This document shows positions 59,216 to 64,000 of a stretch of 64,000 bases of DNA, one piece after another. A program made the position numbers and the translations under genes. Source of the stretch: Photobacterium sp. CCB-ST2H9 (GTDB lineage Bacteria > Pseudomonadota > Gammaproteobacteria > Enterobacterales > Vibrionaceae); contig NZ_CP100425.1 of the NCBI RefSeq assembly GCF_023151555.2, positions 1,054,001 through 1,118,000 on the forward strand, given 5' to 3'. Under the pieces are notes generated by a model. The model was not told the origin of the DNA and searched no databases. It saw only the letters and a program-made list of their open reading frames with translations. Position 1 is the first letter of the stretch. Each line of letters begins with the position of its first letter.

Positions 59216-59693
59216 GATGTTCGATCTCCCGGAAGAGCAGCCCACAGTGGATGATTGGTCGGACTGGGGCGCGGCGATTCAGCAGCTTGAATCACAGGAA
59301 ACCCCGGAGCCGGATGACGTGGCGCAGGACGCCGCCAACGATGACGACGCGGCAGAAGCGGCGGTTGATTTGCTGGACTTGGGTTTTGTCCTGTCTGAGC
59401 AGGCGATCAGCTTTGCCATCGGCATGGACTTTGAATACGACGAGAAGGCCAAGGGCAAGGTGCTCAAAGCCGCCGGGCCTTTGATGCAGAAACACGGGGC
59501 AACGTGGCTGAACTGGCTCGGCCAGTACAAAGAAGAAATCCTCTTCTTGGTGGCCGTGGTCGGTCTGGGCGGCGTCACGGCCCGTCAGGTGAAAGGGCTT
59601 CGGGCGGAGAAGCGCGCCCAACTGGCCGCAGCGCAGGAACAGCAGGAGGTGGACGATGGCGAAAAAGCCGATCCTGAACTTGCCGCGGCCTAA
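59181..59693 (+). CDS. Acidic membrane-associated prophage protein
   Basis: A 170-residue protein with a very acidic, Ala/Gln/Asp-rich N-terminal half (about 15-62), a central helical part with an amphipathic stretch and one hydrophobic segment (about 119-133, ILFLVAVVGLGGVTA), and a charged C-terminal helix. AGGAAAGAAAG precedes the ATG. It overlaps both neighbours (35 bases upstream, 38 bases into the ATPase). A membrane-linked role in assembly or packaging is possible; no family is recognised. Confidence 0.7.
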   Translation: MTATAENLQQTEMFDLPEEQPTVDDWSDWGAAIQQLESQETPEPDDVAQDAANDDDAAEAAVDLLDLGFVLSEQAISFAIGMDFEYDEKAKGKVLKAAGPLMQKHGATWLNWLGQYKEEILFLVAVVGLGGVTARQVKGLRAEKRAQLAAAQEQQEVDDGEKADPELAAA

Positions 59694-60438
59694 GAACTCG
59701 AACACCCATCTTGACCCGTTGCACCGGGTCATTATCGGCGGCACGGGTAGCGGAAAAACCTCACTGGTCAAGCACGGGAAATTCATCACCGCCAAGGCGC
59801 AGGCGGTGTTCTTTGACCCCTATGAGAATTACGCCGGAAAACCCTTTCAGGGCCAGCAGGTGCGGGGCTACCACTCGAAAGCGGATTTCCTCAAGGCACT
59901 GGTCAAAGCCCGTCAGTGCCACCGCGCATTTAAGATTGCCTACATCCCGGCGGACTTAGTGTTTGAGGAGCTGGAATTCTTCTCGGCGGCGGTGTGGTCG
60001 GTGCTGGATGGCCGCAAAGCCTCCCTTGAAATCTGCATTGAAGAACTGGCGTCCTGCTCGCCCACGGCGGGCACCCTGAAGGGGAAAACCGGGGAGCTGT
60101 TGCGCGGTGCCCGTCAGTATGGCGGCATCGTCACCACGGTATTCCAGCGAGGGCAGGAGGTGCCGAAAACCATCACCACCCAGTCCCCGACATGGTACCT
60201 GTGCGCGGTCAATTCGATGAATGATGCGAAGTATTTGTCGGATGCGAAATCCGTGCCTGTGGCAGATATTGCGGCCTTGCGCTCGGCCAAAATGAACAAG
60301 CTGGAAATCAACAAACCGATCGCTGATTTCATCCACGTTGAGGACGGGGTGGGCAACTACCGCAAAGGGGCATTGAACTGCCAGACAGGCCGGAAAGTTT
60401 CCCTGACCTACCGAAAAAATAGCCCAAAAGCTGAGTGA
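59656..60438 (+). CDS. Genome-packaging ATPase (FtsK/HerA, PM2 P9-like)
   Basis: A 260-residue P-loop ATPase of the FtsK-HerA class used by membrane-containing double-jelly-roll viruses. Walker A IIGGTGSGKTS (about 26-36) and Walker B LEICIEELAS (about 124-133) with Glu129/Glu130 are clear. A conserved segment GARQYGGIVTTVFQRGQEVP carries a sensor-like Gln and Arg residues. The size fits PM2 P9 and PRD1 P9 (about 210-230). There is no terminase nuclease domain. It is the last gene before a 130-base gap with tandem palindromes. Confidence 0.88.
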   Translation: MAKKPILNLPRPKNSNTHLDPLHRVIIGGTGSGKTSLVKHGKFITAKAQAVFFDPYENYAGKPFQGQQVRGYHSKADFLKALVKARQCHRAFKIAYIPADLVFEELEFFSAAVWSVLDGRKASLEICIEELASCSPTAGTLKGKTGELLRGARQYGGIVTTVFQRGQEVPKTITTQSPTWYLCAVNSMNDAKYLSDAKSVPVADIAALRSAKMNKLEINKPIADFIHVEDGVGNYRKGALNCQTGRKVSLTYRKNSPKAE

Positions 60439-60453
60439 CCTCACTCACATCTA

Positions 60454-60485
60454 AACCTATAGGTTAAACGCCCAACCTATAGGTT
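60454..60485. promoter_or_regulatory. Tandem identical palindromes before the capsid genes
   Basis: AACCTATAGGTT, a perfect 12-bp palindrome, occurs at 60454-60465 and again at 60474-60485. Centre spacing is 20 bases, about two helical turns. The pair lies just after the ATPase stop and before the small TM protein and the capsid gene. It may be an operator for late transcription. The two copies could also pair as a 13-bp stem in RNA, but the T run after it is poor. Confidence 0.65.
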
Positions 60486-60568
60486 TCTTCTCATTTTCAA
60501 CCCTGCCGAAAGTCGTTTTCATAGCCCTGCCAATACGGCGCTATCTTCCAACCACACAAAGGAACGCT

Positions 60569-60694
60569 ATGAAAAAAGAGCACAAAGTGTTGCTGATGAC
60601 AGTACTGGTCACGCTGGTGATTATCGCAGTGATCAACAACGTCTCCAGTCTGAAAAAAATCAAAGAAACAATCTACGGTAACGGGTGGTTTTAA
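60569..60694 (+). CDS. Small single-TM prophage protein (41 aa)
   Basis: A 41-residue protein with a basic N-terminus (MKKEHK), one TM segment (VLLMTVLVTLVIIAVI, about 7-22) and a polar tail ending YGNGWF. AAAGGAA lies just before the ATG. It sits 2 bases before the capsid gene. Its size and TM fit a minor virion membrane protein as found in PM2; no family is recognised. Confidence 0.75.
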   Translation: MKKEHKVLLMTVLVTLVIIAVINNVSSLKKIKETIYGNGWF

Positions 60695-60696
60695 TC

Positions 60697-61596
60697 ATGA
60701 GTGTTGTTGCAGTAACGCCAGAAGCGCAGGCGCAAGCTATTGCCAATTACAAATACCAAGGGGTCAAGAAACTGAAGCTGTCGAGCTTCAGCGGCGTGAC
60801 CTATAACGGTCGCTCAACGCTGACGGTGCCGACAGGACAGACGTTTGATGCGTTCATGTTTAACACCAACCTGCCCCTTGAACGGCTGGAAATCACGTTT
60901 CGCCTGAACAGTAACGCCTTTATCAGCGGTATTCCGGCGACCTTCTTCCAGACGCTGGAGCAGTACAAGCAGATGGACGTTCCCGCAGCCCTTGCACCGC
61001 AGGGTGAGCAGGTCTTCATCGTGTCTTTTGCCGACCTGTCCCTGAAGCTGAAAGACGGCCAGCAACTGACCTCACTGGTCACCATGCTGGGCGAGTCCCT
61101 TCAGATTCAAGTGGATATCGGCGCGAAGCAGGACGGCGACCCGGAAATGCCGACCCTCGAAGTGATCGCTGAGGTGAACACCCCGCAGGCGGTACGCATG
61201 TACCTGCCGCGTATCGAGCGCTTGCAGATTGATATGCCAGCGCAGGGCACCAACACCTTTAACACCCTGCCGAACGACATGAAGCGCAGCATTCGCCGCA
61301 TGCACTTCATGACCGACGCCATCGAAGAGCTGGAAATCAAGCGCGATGACAACGTGGCCTATGAGACCACCGCATGGCGTGAGTGCTACATGGCGAACCG
61401 TAATGATCTGATGTGGCAGCAGGGCATGTTCCATCTGGACTTTCTGATGCGCGGTTTCATCCGCAATGAAATGTTCCCGACGGCACGGGCCAAAGAGCTG
61501 CTGTTCACCTTCAAGACCAGCAAGCCTGCGGGCAGCGTGACCGTGATTACGGAATATCTGGACGTTGAGCGCACGGCGGCACAGGTCGCGGGCTAA
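60697..61596 (+). CDS. Major capsid protein, probable double jelly roll
   Basis: A 299-residue, beta-rich protein that follows the packaging ATPase and precedes small membrane proteins, the position of the coat protein in PM2-like viruses. Two halves are visible. One spans about 20-150, with repeated amphipathic strands such as STLTVPTGQTFDAFMF and LERLEITFRL. The other spans about 155-299, with TPQAVRMYLPRIERLQIDMP, AIEELEIKRDDNVAYE, FHLDFLMRGFIRNEMFP and SVTVITEYLDVE. The two-fold arrangement suggests tandem jelly rolls, though this comes from strand pattern and context alone. The start ATG at 60697 follows the previous stop by 2 bases; there is no signal peptide or TM. Confidence 0.75.
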   Translation: MSVVAVTPEAQAQAIANYKYQGVKKLKLSSFSGVTYNGRSTLTVPTGQTFDAFMFNTNLPLERLEITFRLNSNAFISGIPATFFQTLEQYKQMDVPAALAPQGEQVFIVSFADLSLKLKDGQQLTSLVTMLGESLQIQVDIGAKQDGDPEMPTLEVIAEVNTPQAVRMYLPRIERLQIDMPAQGTNTFNTLPNDMKRSIRRMHFMTDAIEELEIKRDDNVAYETTAWRECYMANRNDLMWQQGMFHLDFLMRGFIRNEMFPTARAKELLFTFKTSKPAGSVTVITEYLDVERTAAQVAG

Positions 61597-61605
61597 GGGG
61601 GCTGA

Positions 61606-61872
61606 ATGCTGGATTGGCTGAATAATGCTGTCGATAAGGGCAGTGAAATGCTGGGCGGTGCATGGGACGACACGACGGACTTTGCGGGCAATTGGTGGAA
61701 TGAATACCTTGCCAGCAAACCGACCCCGAACAGCACCCAAGACCCGGTTGCAAACGAGACGGGCAATACGGCCAAAATTACCCAGCCCCAACCCCAGTCA
61801 ATGTCTTATGGCTGGATCATCGGCGGGGCGGTTGTCCTGCTGTTGGTCATCGTTCTGATTATGCGGAGGTAG
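61606..61872 (+). CDS. Small C-terminally TM-anchored prophage protein
   Basis: An 88-residue protein: a Trp/Asp-rich, acidic N-terminal part (MLDWLNNAVDKGSEMLGGAW), a Pro/Gln/Asn linker, and a C-terminal TM (WIIGGAVVLLLVIVLIM) ending in RR. It is probably a virion membrane protein with its N-terminus on one face. It starts 9 bases after the capsid stop with GGGGG as ribosome site. Confidence 0.72.
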   Translation: MLDWLNNAVDKGSEMLGGAWDDTTDFAGNWWNEYLASKPTPNSTQDPVANETGNTAKITQPQPQSMSYGWIIGGAVVLLLVIVLIMRR

Positions 61873-61874
61873 AC

Positions 61875-62057
61875 ATGCCATTAGTCCCTTTATTAATCGG
61901 CGGTGGGGTGTTGTGGGGCAGCGGTGCCCTTGTGGGGGGCTCCCTCGGGTATACCGCCGCCGACGGAACCAAGTACTTGAGTGCAGGTGTTGTGGCCGTG
62001 GGGGTCATCGTGCTGGTACTGGCGTTTATTTATTTTCGTAAGAAGGGGGTGTTGTGA
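61875..62057 (+). CDS. Small two-TM prophage protein
   Basis: A 60-residue, very hydrophobic protein with two TM segments (VPLLIGGGVLWGSGALVGG and AGVVAVGVIVLVLAFIYF) and a basic C-terminus (RKKGVL). GGAGG precedes its ATG. It overlaps the next gene by 4 bases. A likely component of the virion membrane; no family is recognised. Confidence 0.72.
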   Translation: MPLVPLLIGGGVLWGSGALVGGSLGYTAADGTKYLSAGVVAVGVIVLVLAFIYFRKKGVL

Positions 62058-62326
62058 GTGATGCATCTTCAGGAGGCGGTTTAGCCAGTCTGGCCGGGAC
62101 GGCCGCCGGGGCCAGTATGGGCTTTCCCGGCATGGATATGTCCGGGGCGTTTGGTGCGCTGGAGTCGGTAAGTGACAGCGGGCCGATGACTACGACCAAC
62201 GGCCCGGTTGAAATGAACTTTGAGGCGGGGGGCGTGACCTTCGGGGCCAAGTCCACGAACTACACCCTAATTGTGGTCGCGATTGCCGCCATGGTGCTGC
62301 TGTTTTTCTACATGAAGGGGCGCTGA
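62054..62326 (+). CDS. Gly/Ser-rich TM-anchored prophage protein
   Basis: A 90-residue protein, low-complexity Gly/Ala/Ser/Met-rich in the first 50 residues, then EVEMNF-like polar strand and a C-terminal TM (YTLIVVAIAAMVLLFFYM) ending in KGR. The start is a GTG that overlaps the previous stop (4 bases) after GGGGGTG. The C-terminal anchor matches the proteins around it. Confidence 0.7.
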   Translation: MSDASSGGGLASLAGTAAGASMGFPGMDMSGAFGALESVSDSGPMTTTNGPVEMNFEAGGVTFGAKSTNYTLIVVAIAAMVLLFFYMKGR

Positions 62327-62327
62327 T

Positions 62328-62786
62328 ATGGGTCTCCTCAGTTCAAAAAAGAGTACCAACCAGAACATTAACCAGAGCACCAACACCTCCAACAGCATGG
62401 GCGTGAGCGGTGACAACAGCGGGATGATGCTCAGCGGTATCAGTGGCACCTTGACCATGACGGATCACGGTGCCATGGAAGCGGCGGGGGAAATGGCCAG
62501 TGATGCCATGACCCTTGGCTCGAATGCGTTGGCGGCGAACAGCTCCGCGTTGAATGATGCCTTCACTTTCGGGCTGGAAACCTTCAACGGGGCGCTGAAT
62601 TCCCTCGGCGGCATGGCATCCAACCAGAGCAATCTGGCGACACAGTCCATGCAGCTGGCGAACAGTATCAACGCCAGCGCGAACACCGGGGGCGCCAGTG
62701 ATATCGGGCAACTGAACACCCGCGTCATGATGGCCTTTGCGGCGGTCATTGGCTTGGTGCTGCTGGTTGTTTTGCTCAAGAGGTAA
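62328..62786 (+). CDS. Asn/Ser-rich TM-anchored prophage protein
   Basis: A 152-residue protein with a Lys/Ser/Asn-rich N-terminus (MGLLSSKKSTNQNINQSTNT). It has a long helical Ala/Ser/Met/Asn region with repeated small residues and a C-terminal TM (MMAFAAVIGLVLLVVLL) ending in KR. The pattern suggests a tape or cementing helix tied to the virion membrane. Only one base lies between it and the previous gene. Confidence 0.7.
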   Translation: MGLLSSKKSTNQNINQSTNTSNSMGVSGDNSGMMLSGISGTLTMTDHGAMEAAGEMASDAMTLGSNALAANSSALNDAFTFGLETFNGALNSLGGMASNQSNLATQSMQLANSINASANTGGASDIGQLNTRVMMAFAAVIGLVLLVVLLKR

Positions 62787-62789
62787 CGG

Positions 62790-63611
62790 ATGTATCAGAC
62801 ACAGAAAATCATCGAAGTACAGCTACAGGCCGGAGAGAAAATTATCTCGGCTGTCAGTCAGTACCTGCTCATTCGTGACTGCTCCCACACCGTCACCTTG
62901 CTGGCGAAAACCCAGAACCGGGAAGTGGGCACCGAGCTGAAGAAAAATGATGTGGTGCCGCTGGGTGGCTTCGAGACCATCGAGCTGTACAACCATCATC
63001 AGGCAGCGGTCACCCTCAAGTATCAGCTGACTGATATCCCGGTGAACACCCAGTCTGACGCGGTGGCAATCAGCGGCGCGGTGGAAGTGCACAGCATTCG
63101 CGAACCCGTGACGGTCGATGCCATTCAGCAGACGGTGCCCGTGTCGTTTTCAGCCCCGGTGTCCGTTGGGAACTGGCCCGCGGTGCAGCCTGTGAGCGGA
63201 AAGGTCATCGTAGGCAATTTGCCGGATGTGCAGGCGGTGCAAGGGGAGGTGGCAATCACCAATCTTCCCGACGTGCAAACCGTCAGCGGTCAGGTGGATA
63301 TTGGGAATCTGCCAAAGGTGCAGCAGGTCAGTGGGCTGGTTGCGGTAGCGAGCAGTGACAGGCTGGTCAGTGCCGCAACCACGTTAGACCCGGCGGCCAG
63401 TACCCAACTGATTGACGCAGACAGCAAGCGTCAGTCGGTGCTGGTTCAGACCGACCGGGGCTTGTATATCGGCGGGGAAGGCGTGGACAACCAGAGCGGG
63501 ATTTATATCGCCGCGGGGGAGTCCATGACGCTGGAGACCGGGGCGGCGGTGTTCGCCTATGCGGTGGAAGGGGCCACTGTCCGGACACTGGCGGAGGTGC
63601 ACCATGGCTAG
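62790..63611 (+). CDS. Probable vertex/spike protein with 15-residue beta repeats
   Basis: A 273-residue protein. The N-terminal part (about 1-85) is beta-rich and could seat in the capsid vertex. Residues 124-183 are four exactly 15-residue tandem repeats with the pattern V-x-[VI]-x-N-[LW]-P-x-V-Q-x-V-x-G-x (for example VIVGNLPDVQAVQGE). The C-terminal part (about 195-273) is another beta-rich domain with YIGGEGVDNQSGIYI. Fifteen-residue repeats with conserved Pro and Gly resemble triple-beta-spiral fibre shafts. It overlaps the next gene by 7 bases. Confidence 0.72.
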   Translation: MYQTQKIIEVQLQAGEKIISAVSQYLLIRDCSHTVTLLAKTQNREVGTELKKNDVVPLGGFETIELYNHHQAAVTLKYQLTDIPVNTQSDAVAISGAVEVHSIREPVTVDAIQQTVPVSFSAPVSVGNWPAVQPVSGKVIVGNLPDVQAVQGEVAITNLPDVQTVSGQVDIGNLPKVQQVSGLVAVASSDRLVSAATTLDPAASTQLIDADSKRQSVLVQTDRGLYIGGEGVDNQSGIYIAAGESMTLETGAAVFAYAVEGATVRTLAEVHHG

Positions 63612-64000
63612 GTTACACGGTGGCAGCGGCGGGAGCTGGAAAAGCGGCGATATCAAGATTCATAACGGCACGCTTGAATCTATCCCGCTGGGCTGGGTGC
63701 TCTGTGACGGTGAAAACGGGACACCGGATATGTGCGACCGGGCGGTCGTCGGGGCGGGCCGGGCTTACAGCCCGAACCAGACTTTTGGGGCGGACAGCCG
63801 GGCGACAGGAAATCACACCCTGTCATCCACCCAGTTGCCCAGCTCGTCCATGACCTATCAGCGCACCAGTAACTTTCAAATCTCCGGCATCACCAATGCG
63901 GGGGTTGCCAATCGGTCGATCCCGAATAACGGCTGGAGTGTGTACGCGGAGACCGGGCGTTCATCGCCCCGGACACTGGGTTTACGGCTGCACAATGCCA
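63605..64000 (+). CDS. Collar-domain fibre protein (cut by window end)
   Basis: An open frame of 132 codons reaches the window edge. Residues about 27-68 have SIPLGWVLCDGENGTPDMCD then RAVVGAGRAYSPNQTFGADS, the pattern of the tailed-phage 'tail collar' domain (P-x-G-W-x-L-C-D-G-x-N-G-T-P-D-L-x-D-R). It is followed by a beta-rich region. In this prophage it would be a receptor-binding or fibre part at the vertex. The ATG overlaps the spike gene stop by 7 bases. Confidence 0.8.

Larger units (their letters stand above)
54231..64000. mobile_element. Corticovirus-like (PM2-type) tailless prophage, left part
   Basis: An integrase, a LexA-like repressor and a divergent Cox-like gene form a lysogeny module. 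A rolling-circle initiator, a packaging ATPase, a capsid-like protein, a series of tiny TM proteins and vertex/fibre proteins follow on the plus strand. There is no terminase, portal or tail gene. This content matches double-jelly-roll tailless phages with an inner membrane, typified by PM2, for which related prophages have been described in aquatic bacteria. The left limit is set just after the host terminator; the right end lies beyond the window. Genes from about 56450 on look GC-richer than the integrase and repressor. Confidence 0.85.

Noticed and set aside
61072..61791. 239-codon minus-strand frame opposite the coat gene
   Set aside because: Antisense to a well-placed gene in GC-rich DNA, where long shadow frames are common.
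63159..63338. Tandem repeats considered as a CRISPR-like or satellite array
   Set aside because: They are in-frame protein repeats (45 bases) with diverged codons and no spacers.

Overview
The window is about 54 kb of conserved gammaproteobacterial core chromosome followed by the left 9.7 kb of an integrated tailless prophage. The host is most likely a member of the Vibrionaceae. ToxR/ToxS lie divergent from htpG. The order ybaN-apt-dnaX-ybaB-recR-(toxSR)-htpG-adk-hemH-gsk is conserved, asnB, the nag genes, glnS and fur sit close together, and the porin is of the OmpU/OmpL type. The zwf-pgl-gnd operon and a nagB placed between nagA and nagE differ from what I recall of Vibrio cholerae, so a Photobacterium-, Enterovibrio- or Grimontia-like genus is possible. 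This is inference from gene order and protein similarity recalled from memory.

Layout: 1-2045 dinG (truncated by the window edge); 2598-5485 porin and small envelope or regulatory genes; 5668-9481 apt, dnaX, ybaB, recR; 9537-10981 toxSR; 11146-16409 htpG, adk, hemH, gsk; 17045-20725 zwf-pgl-gnd (oxidative pentose phosphate pathway); 20918-24456 asnB and a cation/proton antiporter; 24594-29513 N-acetylglucosamine uptake and catabolism (nagC, nagA, nagB and divergent nagE); 29682-38916 glnS, fur, fldA, ybfF, seqA, pgm, ybgI and several DUF genes; 38997-50250 gltA divergent from sdhCDAB-sucABCD (most of the TCA cycle); 50387-54181 an outer-membrane barrel, ldhA, a DUF945 protein and a CBS-domain protein.

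From about 54.2 kb to the window end lies a prophage that looks like a double-jelly-roll, membrane-containing virus of the Corticoviridae (PM2) kind. It has a tyrosine integrase, a LexA-like repressor with a Mu-type DNA-binding domain, and a Cox-like regulator read divergently from the repressor. These are followed by a rolling-circle initiator (HUH, two tyrosines), a packaging ATPase, a candidate capsid protein and a run of five very small single- or double-TM proteins around it. A vertex or fibre protein with four exact-length 15-residue repeats comes next, then a protein with a tailed-phage 'collar' domain that runs off the window. The right attachment site and any lysis genes are outside the window.

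Other points of note: a bacterial programmed -1 frameshift signal in dnaX; a sigma-32-type promoter before htpG; a NagC-like operator and a CRP-like site between nagB and nagE; two identical 12-bp palindromes two helical turns apart before the capsid genes; and an 11-bp inverted repeat overlapping divergent promoters at the lysogeny switch. I saw no rRNA, tRNA, CRISPR array or insertion sequence.
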